A stretch of 64,000 bases of DNA from Acetobacterium tundrae (GCF_008086615.1 NZ_RXYB01000003.1:1-64000), one strand, 5' to 3'; positions 53,614-62,533 are shown, counted from the stretch's first letter. The notes: a model not told the origin generated them from the letters alone. Program-made: numbers and translations.

Positions 53614-55230
53614 TTACAGAGGCAGCGATATTTCAAATCGCACCCCGTTTTCCCTGTTGACTGCTTCAACTTTTCCGCCATGACATTCAATGATTCCCTT
53701 CACAATCGCCAAACCCAGGCCGGTCCCTTTTTTGTCAGACTCACCCTTGTAAAAGTATTTCCAGATCTGATCCAGTTCGCTTTCCGGAATGACATTCCCG
53801 GTATTGTAAACCGATACGACCCACTGGCCTGAACACAGCTCACATTCAACCTCAATGATGCCATCTTCCGGACTCACGTGTTTAATCGCATTGCTCATCA
53901 GATTGTAAAAAACCTGTTCGACCCGTTTTCGGTCCATCTCAATAATGAGCGCTGGTTCACAGCAGTCCTTCAAAATGATGTTTTTTTCCGGATAGGTGTT
54001 TCTGAATCGGTCGACCACCGAGGAAACCACCTCAAGCCCTATAAATTTGTCTTTTTTTAGCCGATAAGCGCCGGATTCAATCTGGGACAGATCCAGTAAA
54101 TCGTTAGCAATTCCGCTGATTTTATCTGCTTCCTTTTGGATCGTGATGTAGTATTCCGACTCCTCATCCTGATTTTCAAGAATCCCATCCTCCAGTGCTT
54201 CCGCATAGCTTTTGATAACTGCCAGAGGCGTCTGAATTTCATGTGAGACCTGCGCCGTAAAACGTTGGCGCATTTTATCCAGGGTCCGTTCCTTATTCAG
54301 TTCTCCCTGAAGTTTTTCGATCGTCGTTTCCAGTTCATCGGAAATATGATTCAGCGTTTCCCCCAATTGTCCGATTTCATCCTTACGGTTTCCTTTGTAT
54401 TTTTCGGAAAAACTGAGGTTTCCCATTTCTTTCGCAATCCGGTTCAATCTGATAATTGGTTTTGAAATTCCACTGGTAAAAAAATAGGCGAATATCAATG
54501 AACAGCTAAAAATAACGATCAAAAATATCAATAAAAAGTTCTGTACAATTGCAATCACTTCGTTAACCGAGTACAATGGAATACGTCCAACAATTTGAGA
54601 CCCGTCGACTGCTACTTCTTTATAAGACAGCCATTCGACCTGATGATCGCTATTCCCCAAAACCATCACAAAACTCTCACCATCCTGATGGGTATCCACC
54701 TGATTTTCAAGGCTATTTTGCATTCCTGAACCAGAACCGCCAGCATTTCCTGATCCATTTCCCGTCCCATTGCCAGAACCTTGCCCAGCATTCATTCCGT
54801 CACCATGCCCGGCACCGCTTCCTGATCCGTTCTGACTATTTTCAGATGCCACCAGTTTTTGACTACTTACCCAGCTTCCCAGTTTCTCAGTTTGAGTCGT
54901 TTTTGTCCCTTGCAGTTGCTCAGCTTGTCCCGATTCCGCAACGATATTCTTAATCAATGAAGTATCTTGTGAATTCACCTGTTTCTGAATAATCTGAATC
55001 ACCGTACCCTCTTCTTCGGCAAGATCAACGAAGGATTGAAGTTCCGGTGTTAAACCATCCTGATTGTAAATCGACAACACTTCCTTCGTTTTTTCAATTA
55101 AAGCATCGGTTCGGCTTTGCGTATAATAAACTTCAAAATAGGAAGTGAGTGCAAAATAAGTCAAACCACACAAAATCAGAAAAAAGATACTCAAATAAAG
55201 CATGAGCCTTGAAAAAATCGAACTTCTCAT
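53614..55230 (-). CDS. Sensor histidine kinase
   Basis: A 538-residue protein from the ATG at 55228-55230, which overlaps the response-regulator stop codon (ATGA). Membrane helix 1 spans about residues 8-30. The extracytoplasmic domain spans residues 31-215 and contains a Gly/Asn/Ser-rich stretch (about 136-178). Membrane helix 2 is at about 220-240, followed by HAMP, HisKA (SHEIQTPLAVIKSYAEAL, with phospho-His) and HATPase (QVFYNLMSNAIKHV, then KGTGLGLAIVKGIIE). The ligand is unknown. Confidence 0.93.
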   Translation of the reverse strand: MRSSIFSRLMLYLSIFFLILCGLTYFALTSYFEVYYTQSRTDALIEKTKEVLSIYNQDGLTPELQSFVDLAEEEGTVIQIIQKQVNSQDTSLIKNIVAESGQAEQLQGTKTTQTEKLGSWVSSQKLVASENSQNGSGSGAGHGDGMNAGQGSGNGTGNGSGNAGGSGSGMQNSLENQVDTHQDGESFVMVLGNSDHQVEWLSYKEVAVDGSQIVGRIPLYSVNEVIAIVQNFLLIFLIVIFSCSLIFAYFFTSGISKPIIRLNRIAKEMGNLSFSEKYKGNRKDEIGQLGETLNHISDELETTIEKLQGELNKERTLDKMRQRFTAQVSHEIQTPLAVIKSYAEALEDGILENQDEESEYYITIQKEADKISGIANDLLDLSQIESGAYRLKKDKFIGLEVVSSVVDRFRNTYPEKNIILKDCCEPALIIEMDRKRVEQVFYNLMSNAIKHVSPEDGIIEVECELCSGQWVVSVYNTGNVIPESELDQIWKYFYKGESDKKGTGLGLAIVKGIIECHGGKVEAVNRENGVRFEISLPL

Positions 55231-55898
55231 TTTTGAAATTTGTATCCAAGACCCCGAATTGTCTGAATGCATTCTCCTTTTTCTCCCAATTTTTTTCTGA
55301 GACGTTTGATGGACGTATCCACAACTCGACTATCCCCTTCATAATCAAATCCCCAAATCCGATCGAGAATCTGCTCACGCGATAATACCAGTTTCTGATT
55401 ATTGATAAAATATATCAGCATGTCATATTCTTTCTGGCTCAACTGAATCGTTTCATCATTGATCGTCATCAAGCGTTCTTCAGGATTGAACTGAATCCCA
55501 CAGACTTCCAAATTGTTCTCGACAGTCACTACCCCACTGCGTTTTAGCAGCGCTTTGATCCGCACCATCAGTTCTCTTGGACTAAAGGGTTTTGTGACAT
55601 AGTCATCCGCACCGACTTCAAACCCCTGTATTTTGTCGTCTTCCTCTCTCCTGGCCGTCAGCATGATCACCGGGACGTTGTCCGTCTGTCTGATTTCTTG
55701 CAGTACTTCAAATCCATCCATTTTCGGCATCATCACATCCAGTATGACACAATCCGGTTTTTTCTCCTCCCAAAGTTTCAGCGCTTCTTCTCCGTCAGAG
55801 GCACCAAATCCTTCATAGCCTTCTTTTTTAAAATATTTTAAAATGACTTCCCGCAATTTATCTTCATCTTCTGCGACAAGAATACGAATTCCTTTCAT
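55227..55898 (-). CDS. OmpR/PhoB-type response regulator
   Basis: A 223-residue protein from the ATG at 55896-55898 (GGAGG eight bases upstream). Receiver domain with LVAEDEDK (acidic pocket), phospho-Asp in CVILDVMMPKMDG near residue 52 and KPF near 103; winged-helix DNA-binding domain with DIRGLGYKF-like ending (TIRGLGYKF). Overlaps the kinase start. Likely binds the 11-bp direct repeats upstream. Confidence 0.95.
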   Translation of the reverse strand: MKGIRILVAEDEDKLREVILKYFKKEGYEGFGASDGEEALKLWEEKKPDCVILDVMMPKMDGFEVLQEIRQTDNVPVIMLTARREEDDKIQGFEVGADDYVTKPFSPRELMVRIKALLKRSGVVTVENNLEVCGIQFNPEERLMTINDETIQLSQKEYDMLIYFINNQKLVLSREQILDRIWGFDYEGDSRVVDTSIKRLRKKLGEKGECIQTIRGLGYKFQK

Positions 55899-55920
55899 TG
55901 TAAATACCTCCATAATAATG

Positions 55921-55948
55921 ATAATAGTGTATCACATCATCATGTCAA
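55921..55948 (-). promoter_or_regulatory. Promoter of the two-component system
   Basis: On the minus strand TTGACA (plus-strand 55943-55948), 16 bases and TATTAT (55921-55926). Confidence 0.7.
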
Positions 55949-56021
55949 TTTTGTGTCAAATCAAAATGTCTTCAAACTTCTTGTTTTTATATTTCTACCC
56001 ATTTTGACACACTAATGACAC
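55943..56021. promoter_or_regulatory. Two pairs of 11-bp-spaced direct repeats (response-regulator boxes)
   Basis: TGTCAA at 55943-55948 and 55954-55959, and TGACAC at 56005-56010 and 56016-56021 (the inverse orientation), each pair exactly 11 bases apart as in Pho-box sites. The left pair overlaps the -35 region of the regulator gene. The right pair lies ten bases before TACAAT at 56032-56037, in the place of a -35 box for the secreted protein gene. Confidence 0.6.
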
Positions 56022-56074
56022 ATGGACGTCGTACAATACAGCTATAAAATAATTTAAACACGGAGGAATAAAAA

Positions 56075-56368
56075 ATGAAAGCAAAAGTAATTTTAGTCGC
56101 ATCATTGGCATTGATGCTGGTAACCGCCGGAAGTGCATTAGCAGCTCCAGCAAACGGACAAGGCCAGGGTAACAGAAACGGAACCTGTGTCCAACAGGGA
56201 CTTTGTGATACCAATGGCGACGGCATCTGCGATGGTACTGGCGCCGGTGCCGGCATGAAGTATGGTAACGGATCCTTTGTCGATTCTGATGGTGATGGCG
56301 TTTGTGATCTTAGCGGTGGAACTCACCCACAGGATGGCACTGGAATGCAGCACGGAAGAAATAAATAG
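56075..56368 (+). CDS. Small secreted protein with calcium-loop-like repeats
   Basis: A 97-residue protein with a signal peptide (cleavage after SALAA, residue 24). The mature part is Gly/Asn-rich and contains two similar loops, DTNGDGICDG and DSDGDGVCDL, each with the DxxxDGxCD pattern of thrombospondin-type-3/EF-hand-like calcium sites; each also has one Cys. It lies divergent to the response regulator and is probably its target. Extracellular metal binding is inferred. GGAGG lies before the ATG. Confidence 0.75.
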   Translation: MKAKVILVASLALMLVTAGSALAAPANGQGQGNRNGTCVQQGLCDTNGDGICDGTGAGAGMKYGNGSFVDSDGDGVCDLSGGTHPQDGTGMQHGRNK

Positions 56369-56412
56369 TTTTCCATAATTTTGTCTTGAGCAACTGGATA
56401 AAAACAGAAAAA

Positions 56413-56457
56413 CAGCTTTCTATGATGTTTTATTTTCATAGAAAGCTGCTTTTTTTT
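56413..56457 (+). terminator. Terminator of the secreted-protein gene
   Basis: A 13-bp stem (CAGCTTTCTATGA / TCATAGAAAGCTG) followed by eight T. It ends immediately before the stop codon of the convergent methyltransferase gene. Confidence 0.9.
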
Positions 56458-56458
56458 C

Positions 56459-57037
56459 CTAATTTTTATATGCGGTTATCCCGTAAAAATGTTCACTAAT
56501 ATCTACGGCCGATATTTTTTGAAATCCATGTATTGCCAATCGTTGCATCAAATCCGCTTTATCCAGTCGATGTCCCATCGGCGGACCGAATTCACTATTT
56601 ATTTTTTGCCATTCCACAATAGCGATTCTCCCTTTATCAGCCAGAACCCCTTTTATTTCATCAAGCATTGAGTCTTTGTCATCAAGTTCATGCAACACCG
56701 TACTGATAAAAGCAAACGTGATGTTTGAATTTTCAAGATTCAATTTATGTTCATCTGCAGCGATCGTTTCGATATTGCCAATATGGTTGTCAATAATCTT
56801 CTGATCGACTTCCCCAAGCATTTCAGCTGAAATATCCTGGGCATATACCTGTCCGGACTTTCCAACGATTTTAGCTGCCGGAATACTGAAATAGCCGATA
56901 CCACAACCAATGTCAGCCATAATATCGCCACTCTTCAGGCCGAGACTTATGAGTGTTTTTTCTGGCGGCAGCATCTCTCTTCTTGCTTGATTATCGAGCT
57001 TGTGTTTATTTTTAACATCAAATTTATGCGTCATCAT
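56459..57037 (-). CDS. Class I SAM-dependent methyltransferase
   Basis: A 192-residue single-domain protein with the SAM-binding loop DIGCGIGYFSIPAAK near residue 41 and the acidic DISAEMLGE in the second strand. It resembles the Methyltransf_11/UbiE type. The substrate is unknown. It follows the rhodanese gene by 40 bases, so it is likely part of the sulfur operon. Confidence 0.85.
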   Translation of the reverse strand: MMTHKFDVKNKHKLDNQARREMLPPEKTLISLGLKSGDIMADIGCGIGYFSIPAAKIVGKSGQVYAQDISAEMLGEVDQKIIDNHIGNIETIAADEHKLNLENSNITFAFISTVLHELDDKDSMLDEIKGVLADKGRIAIVEWQKINSEFGPPMGHRLDKADLMQRLAIHGFQKISAVDISEHFYGITAYKN

Positions 57038-57077
57038 CCATTAAGCCTTTCTCTGTCATTTGTTTGCAACTTATTTG

Positions 57078-57398
57078 TTATTTTTTTAAAGGTAACGGAT
57101 ATCCTCCGGTACCTCCCGAAACATTCACAACCTGATAACCCTGAGATGATAAATTCGCGCAGGTTTTTGAACTTCTTGAACCTGACTGACAGATGATATG
57201 ATACTGTTCTTTTTCATTGAGATATTTCTCAGGGCTCTTTAATAAAATATTCATGGGGATGTTTTTAGCTTTTGGAACATGCCCCGCTTTATATTCGCCG
57301 CTTTCTCTCACATCGATTAAATTTATCTTTCCCAGCTTCTCGCTTAAATCGCGAACATTGATTGATTCAAATTTCTTTTTACTAAAAAGTGAAAACAT
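57078..57398 (-). CDS. Single-domain rhodanese-like protein
   Basis: A 106-residue protein from the ATG at 57396-57398 (GGAGG eight bases upstream). The active-site loop is CQSGSRSSK near residue 75, a classical Cys-x-x-Gly-x-Arg persulfide loop. It carries sulfane sulfur, probably for the large fusion protein encoded directly upstream (25 bases). Confidence 0.9.
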   Translation of the reverse strand: MFSLFSKKKFESINVRDLSEKLGKINLIDVRESGEYKAGHVPKAKNIPMNILLKSPEKYLNEKEQYHIICQSGSRSSKTCANLSSQGYQVVNVSGGTGGYPLPLKK

Positions 57399-57422
57399 AT
57401 TCTTTTCCTCCATACTGAATAT

Positions 57423-59912
57423 TTAAATAAAAAAGTTTACATTGGAGTCTTCGGCTTCTCCCAGCATGTATCCGACGCCCCCTAATTTGACGCCGTCAAT
57501 CATTTCTTCATGATGAATACCCATGACGTCCATGGACATCTGACAGGCAACCAGTTCGATTCCGCTATCAATTGCAGCTTTGACCAGTTCATCTAGCGAG
57601 GTGATGTTTTTATCGTTCATGACTTTTCGCATCATTGCCGTTCCCATGCCCCCCATGTTCATTTTTGAAATCTTAAGTTTATTGGTTCCACGCGGCATCA
57701 TTGCTCCGAACATGGAATCAATCAAACCTTTTTTCACCTCGACCTTTTCAGGTTTTCTCAGAATGTTAAGTCCCCAGAAGGTGAAAAACATGGTGACTTT
57801 TTTCCCCATGGAGGCGGCTCCATTGGCAATGATAAAGGCTGCCATGGCCTTGTCCAGATCGCCGCTGAAGACGACAATGGTCTTGTTATCTTTTGCCGGG
57901 ACATCAAATGAATTCTGATTGACTACTGCACTACTGGCGTTTTTTTTTATAAAGGCGGTAATATTTCCCGGTATTTTTTTCAGATCCAACAGTTCATTGT
58001 TGGTTCGCTTGCACCAGGCTTTGATGTCTTCATAAAAACCGGGATCGGACGCTGTCACTTTCAGAATCTGACCGTCTTTCAGCTCATCCATGGATGCCTT
58101 GACCTGCATCAACGGCCCTGGGCAGCATAGTCCACAGGTATCCAACTGTTTGTCATAATTTTCCGTTTTATTTTCGTCGATTCGGATAGCCTGTGTATCC
58201 GGATCAATGCTCATATTTGAAGACCCACTGCTGTTTGAGTTTGAATCCTTGGTGTCGGGTTTTTCAGGGGCATAATGAAGCATCGATGATGTCTTGTATC
58301 CGCCTGTTACATTGGCAACCTTAAAGCCGTTCTGGCTTAATATTCTGGCGGCAATATAGCCTCGGAGCCCTACCTGGCAGTATTCAATAATGGTTTTGTT
58401 CTTGTCCAATTCGTTCATACGTTCTCTTAAGCTATCCACCGGAATGTTTATTGCTCCATCCAGATGGCCATTACTAAATTCCAGTTCCGTACGAACATCC
58501 AAAAGCATCGTATCTTCATTGCCGTCCTTTTCAATATCTTTCCAGGCAACTGTGTTCATTCTGTCTGCCAGTACATTCTGGGCCACAAAGCCAGCCATAT
58601 TAACCGGATCCTTTGCGGATGAGAATGGCGGTGCATAAGAAAGCTCCAACTCTGCCAGATCATCAACCGTGCCGTTAAAACGGATGGCTGTAGCAATAAC
58701 ATCAATTCGTTTATCGACGCCGTCGTATCCGATTCCCTGGGCTCCCAGTACCCTTCCTTCTTCATTGAAGATTAGTTTAAGCGACATCGGAATGGCTCCG
58801 GGATAATAGGAAGCGTGCGATACCGGATGAACATAAATCACCTGGTATGGCATGCTGGCCCGTTGTAGGGTTCTTTCATTGGCCCCGGTGCTGGCCGCGG
58901 TTAATCCAAATATTTTAAGAATCGATGATCCCTGGGTCCCTTTATACGTGGCATTCAGTCCTGCTACATTGTCTGCGGCGATCCGTCCCTGTTTGTTGGC
59001 TGGGCCGGCAAGAGCAATGGCGGTTTTCTGTTTGGTAATGAAATCAACCACTTCAATGGCATCCCCAACTGCATAAACACCTTCCAGATTGGTTTCCATT
59101 TTCTCATTGACGATGATGTGTCCTTTGGGCCCGAATGCCAGTCCGCTTTCTTTCAGGAATGCGGTATCCGGTGAAACACCAATGGCCAGGATGATGATGT
59201 CCGCATTAATTTTCGTATTGCTGCCGAGAGTAATCTGAACCTGATTTCCAATTTCTTCAAAGGATTTGACGCCGTCACCCAGGATCAGTCCAACGCCGTT
59301 TTCAGCCAGTTCTTTTTCAGCTATCACCACCATATCGGGATCAAAAGGTGCAAGTATATGGGGAGCCGCCTCCACAAGTGTCACGTTCAGTCCGCGATCT
59401 CTAAGATTCTCCGCCATTTCGACACCAATGAAACCGCCACCGATGACAACGGCATGATTGATGCCTTTTTTGTCCACATAGGCTTTTATGATATCCGTGT
59501 CTGGAATATTCCGCAAGGTAAAAATCTTTTCACTGTTGATGCCGGGAATATTCGGCCGGATGGCCTTTCCCCCTGGGGATAGAATTAAATAGTCATAGCT
59601 TTCTTCATAGGTTCCTTTCGTTTTGCTCTTGACCACAACTTTCTTGTTTTTCGCATCAACGCTTATTACTTCACTATTGTTGCGAACATCTATATTGAAT
59701 CTGGCTTTCATTGCCTCGGGTGTCTGAACAAGTAATTTGTTCCGATCTTTAATGGTTTCTCCGATATAATACGGAAGGCCGCAGTTTGCAAAAGAGATGT
59801 ATTCATCTCTTTCAAACAGAATAATCTCAGCCGTTTCATCCAATCTTCTGAGTCTTGCGGCGGCAGATGCACCTCCAGCAACGCCACCAACGATTAATAC
59901 TTTTTTACCCAT
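57423..59912 (-). CDS. Four-domain fusion: CoA-disulfide-reductase-like, rhodanese, TusA, DsrE
   Basis: An 829-residue protein. Residues 1-450 form an FAD/NAD(P)-dependent disulfide reductase of the CoADR type, with GGVAGGASAAARL and active-site Cys44 in FANCGLPYY. Residues 455-550 form a rhodanese with the EYCQVGLRG Cys loop. Residues 595-670 form a TusA-type sulfur carrier with CGLCCPGPLMQVK. The last 150 residues are a DsrE/DsrF-like domain. Such fusions act on CoA-, persulfide- or polysulfide-type substrates; the exact reaction is inferred. Regulated by the ArsR gene upstream through a shared motif. Confidence 0.92.
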   Translation of the reverse strand: MGKKVLIVGGVAGGASAAARLRRLDETAEIILFERDEYISFANCGLPYYIGETIKDRNKLLVQTPEAMKARFNIDVRNNSEVISVDAKNKKVVVKSKTKGTYEESYDYLILSPGGKAIRPNIPGINSEKIFTLRNIPDTDIIKAYVDKKGINHAVVIGGGFIGVEMAENLRDRGLNVTLVEAAPHILAPFDPDMVVIAEKELAENGVGLILGDGVKSFEEIGNQVQITLGSNTKINADIIILAIGVSPDTAFLKESGLAFGPKGHIIVNEKMETNLEGVYAVGDAIEVVDFITKQKTAIALAGPANKQGRIAADNVAGLNATYKGTQGSSILKIFGLTAASTGANERTLQRASMPYQVIYVHPVSHASYYPGAIPMSLKLIFNEEGRVLGAQGIGYDGVDKRIDVIATAIRFNGTVDDLAELELSYAPPFSSAKDPVNMAGFVAQNVLADRMNTVAWKDIEKDGNEDTMLLDVRTELEFSNGHLDGAINIPVDSLRERMNELDKNKTIIEYCQVGLRGYIAARILSQNGFKVANVTGGYKTSSMLHYAPEKPDTKDSNSNSSGSSNMSIDPDTQAIRIDENKTENYDKQLDTCGLCCPGPLMQVKASMDELKDGQILKVTASDPGFYEDIKAWCKRTNNELLDLKKIPGNITAFIKKNASSAVVNQNSFDVPAKDNKTIVVFSGDLDKAMAAFIIANGAASMGKKVTMFFTFWGLNILRKPEKVEVKKGLIDSMFGAMMPRGTNKLKISKMNMGGMGTAMMRKVMNDKNITSLDELVKAAIDSGIELVACQMSMDVMGIHHEEMIDGVKLGGVGYMLGEAEDSNVNFFI

Positions 59913-59945
59913 AACAATACCTCCTATAAAATTTTAATTGTTTAT

Positions 59946-59960
59946 TCTGTATATTAAGAT
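59946..59960 (-). promoter_or_regulatory. ArsR operator copy upstream of the fusion gene
   Basis: TCTGTATATTAAGAT, identical at 14 of 15 positions to 60346-60360 upstream of the regulator gene. On the minus strand it lies downstream of a TATAAT -10 box (plus-strand 59975-59980), so binding would block transcription of the fusion gene. Confidence 0.65.
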
Positions 59961-60015
59961 GATACGATGTATTTATTATAGTATCACCTTTTAGTATGAC
60001 ACTGAGACCATCTTA

Positions 60016-60300
60016 TTAATTATCTTTAAATATTGTTTTAATTATGTCAATTACTCTATCGTTACAAACTCGATAATTTATCTCAAGACCATTTCTTTTG
60101 CCTTCTACAATACCAGCCGCTCTCAATTTTTGCAAATGTTGAGAAGTTGTTGATTGAGGCGTATCCAAGCAGGATTGCATATGGGTAACATTACATTCTC
60201 CATTTTCGATCAAGCCTTTCACAATGCAAAGTCTTACAGGATGAGCCAATACTTTTAAAATTTCAGCTATTTCATTATATTTGTCAAAATCTTTATCCAT
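60016..60300 (-). CDS. ArsR-family repressor
   Basis: A 94-residue winged-helix protein: HPVRLCIVKGLIENGECNV near residue 20, recognition helix TPQSTTSQHLQKLRAAG near 47. It has four Cys residues (25, 36, 44, 79). Its neighbour's function and these Cys suggest a thiol- or persulfide-responsive sensor rather than a metal sensor, but the known pair in SqrR/BigR cannot be matched exactly here. It precedes the sulfur fusion gene. Confidence 0.88.
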   Translation of the reverse strand: MDKDFDKYNEIAEILKVLAHPVRLCIVKGLIENGECNVTHMQSCLDTPQSTTSQHLQKLRAAGIVEGKRNGLEINYRVCNDRVIDIIKTIFKDN

Positions 60301-60345
60301 GTATTTCTCCCTCCGTTTTTCTTATATGTCCTATTAATCTTTGTA

Positions 60346-60379
60346 TCTGTATATTACGATATATCAATTAATTTGTCAA
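60346..60379 (-). promoter_or_regulatory. arsR promoter with overlapping operator
   Basis: On the minus strand TTGACA (plus-strand 60374-60379), 17 bases and TAATAT (60351-60356). The motif TCTGTATATTACGAT (60346-60360) completely covers the -10 box, a standard position for autorepression. Between 60380 and 60575 no gene is seen. Confidence 0.7.
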
Positions 60380-60575
60380 CCCTTTTTTATTAAAACTTTA
60401 GTTTTCTATCTTTATTGCGTTTAATATTTTCAAATCACTCTTTACTAGTTTAATTTTAAACCAACGCCAACCTCCCTAACTTTCAATGATTTATTCATCT
60501 CTGCTTTAACACCAAAGGATGTACAATAGAGATAAGTTTTTGTCAGCAAAAAGTCCGCTATATTAACTAATTTTT

Positions 60576-60615
60576 AAAAAGAAAGTGCAGCAAAATGCTT
60601 ATCACTTTGCTACAC
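60576..60615 (-). terminator. Terminator of the GntR-controlled ABC operon
   Basis: Arms GTGCAGCAAAATG (60585-60597) and CACTTTGCTACAC (60603-60615) with a 5-base loop, followed on the minus strand by TTTCTTTTT. It lies 24 bases after the permease stop codon. Confidence 0.8.
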
Positions 60616-60638
60616 CCTACAAATCTATGTACAAATAT

Positions 60639-61274
60639 CTAAAATTCTTTTTTTTGATAGATCTTCACCGAAATAAAATAAGAAGCAAAAAAAATCACCA
60701 ATGAAATCAGCGCCATGGCAATCATGATTATTCCAAAGACTGTCTCTTCATTATCAATGGCTGGGAACGGAATATTCAGCTGAGCCAGTCCCAGTACAAC
60801 AGCTGTTGGAACCGCGGCACAGAGAATAATCATCAGCCGAGCTTTTTCGGTTCCAAATTTATAAATCATTGGGATTAAAACGCTTCCAAAAATGACAGCA
60901 ATCATCAGAACGATAAATATGCTCATTAGTGTTTCCACCGTAATGCCTGTGCCTGTAAAAAACGAACCGACGAAAGCCAAAACCAGTGCCAGTACGACAC
61001 CCGTGAGATCCAGCATCAATAACAGCAGGTATTTGCTGAGAACAACTTCTTTGCGGGATATAGGCATAGTTAAAGCATAGGTATCCCATTTTGCCATGTC
61101 ATCATAGGACATCGTCGTGATAACCATCATCGCAAACATAAGCACAACCATACCGCTTAAAAAGCTTTCATTTCCCATCGGAATATATAAAACTGCGAAT
61201 GCAATTAACATGATTCCCAGCGTTTTCATGCTCTTTTTCAAATTGATTAAGTCCTTCAGGATCAATCCCTTCAT
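60639..61274 (-). CDS. ABC-2 type permease
   Basis: A 211-residue protein with six membrane segments, of the ABC2_membrane_5/YtrC-like type (ALTMPISRKEVVLSKYLLLL near residue 72). It shares the last base of the ATPase gene, so the pair is coupled. Confidence 0.85.
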   Translation of the reverse strand: MKGLILKDLINLKKSMKTLGIMLIAFAVLYIPMGNESFLSGMVVLMFAMMVITTMSYDDMAKWDTYALTMPISRKEVVLSKYLLLLMLDLTGVVLALVLAFVGSFFTGTGITVETLMSIFIVLMIAVIFGSVLIPMIYKFGTEKARLMIILCAAVPTAVVLGLAQLNIPFPAIDNEETVFGIIMIAMALISLVIFFASYFISVKIYQKKEF

Positions 61275-62131
61275 TATCTTTCACCTCTCACATAAAACAG
61301 CATAATTTCTTCAATGGTGACCCCGTCCACGATAGCCTCTTTGTATTTCTTTTTCAAGGCCAACTTGTCGTTGATAAGAACTTCAAACCCAAACTGATTT
61401 TTTCGATAGCGAATATATTCTTCTTTATCAAGTTTTCTAAAATCATCCTCACTGCATTTTAAGATCCCCATGCCTTCCAGCAAGGTCTCCTTTTCTTCAT
61501 TTAGCAGAATCTCCCCCTGGTGAATAAAAACAATATAATCAGCGATTTTATCCAGGTCACTGGTAATATGGGAAGAAATAAGTATCGCATGTTCTTCATC
61601 CTGAATAAACTCCATAAATACATCCAGCATTTCTTCCCTCACAATAGGGTCCAAACCGCTGGTGGCTTCGTCTAAAATCAAGACTTTAGGATCATGGGAT
61701 AAGGCAACTGCGATCTGCAGTTTCATTTTCATCCCCCGGGAATATTCTTTTACCGTTTTATTTTCCGGAAGCTCGAACTTTTTCAAATATCGCTGAAAAG
61801 CAGATAAATTCCAATTCTTGTAAATACTCGCCATCATCTTCGAAATATCTCCGGTTTTTAAACTATCATGAAAGTTGCAGCCATCCAATACAACGCCAAT
61901 ATCTTCTTTTGTTTTTTTTTCTTCTTTTGTGTTATCCATTCCCAATATTTCAATGATTCCATTGTCACGATTGATTAAATTAAGAATGGCTTTTAGAGTC
62001 GTGGTTTTTCCTGCTCCATTTTCTCCGATGAAACCCACGATGCTTCCCTTTGGGACATTAAAACTGACATTTTTTAATTGAAAATCATGATAGTTTTTAT
62101 TTAAATTTTTAATTTCTATTGCATTCATCAT
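61274..62131 (-). CDS. ABC transporter ATP-binding protein
   Basis: A 285-residue ATPase: Walker A GENGAGKTT near residue 36, signature YSRGMKMKLQIAVAL near 134, Walker B VLILDEATSGLDPIVRE near 153. Starts at 62131 or 62128 are equally possible; the gene overlaps the GntR stop codon. It is the second gene of a YtrA-YtrB-like unit. Confidence 0.92.
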   Translation of the reverse strand: MMNAIEIKNLNKNYHDFQLKNVSFNVPKGSIVGFIGENGAGKTTTLKAILNLINRDNGIIEILGMDNTKEEKKTKEDIGVVLDGCNFHDSLKTGDISKMMASIYKNWNLSAFQRYLKKFELPENKTVKEYSRGMKMKLQIAVALSHDPKVLILDEATSGLDPIVREEMLDVFMEFIQDEEHAILISSHITSDLDKIADYIVFIHQGEILLNEEKETLLEGMGILKCSEDDFRKLDKEEYIRYRKNQFGFEVLINDKLALKKKYKEAIVDGVTIEEIMLFYVRGER

Positions 62132-62508
62132 GCTTCCTCTCCTCCATACAATATTTCCAGCATGTCTTTAAGCTCTTTGCAGGTAATATCACTGTTCTTT
62201 GCTGTATCCACTGCTTTCTGCAAAAATTCTTCGGCCAATCGCAACTGTTCTTCCCGAATAAACGATAAATTCTGATTCGCCACAAAACTGCCTTTTCCGG
62301 CGACGGTTTCAATAAAACCATCGCGTTCCAAATCAGAGTAGGCCCGTTTAGTGGTAATGACGCTGATTCTAAGTTCCTTTGCTAAAAAACGCATGCTTGG
62401 CAAAGCGTCGCCCGGGGACACCTCTCCGCTGATAATTATTTTTTTTATCTGAGTGGCAATTTGTTCATAGATGGGTTTGTCACTTGAATTGCTGATGATA
62501 ATATTCAA
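62128..62508 (-). CDS. GntR-family (YtrA subfamily) repressor
   Basis: A 126-residue protein from the TTG at 62506-62508, preferred over the upstream ATG because AGAGGTGAT lies just before it and the protein then starts at the usual NIIISNSSDKPIYEQIATQI. The winged helix contains SPGDALPSMRFLAKELRISV near residue 27. In this subfamily the regulator represses the adjacent ABC transporter, often in response to cell-wall stress. Confidence 0.9.
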   Translation of the reverse strand: MNIIISNSSDKPIYEQIATQIKKIIISGEVSPGDALPSMRFLAKELRISVITTKRAYSDLERDGFIETVAGKGSFVANQNLSFIREEQLRLAEEFLQKAVDTAKNSDITCKELKDMLEILYGGEEA

Positions 62509-62533
62509 AGGATCACCTCTTAATTTTTCGTGC

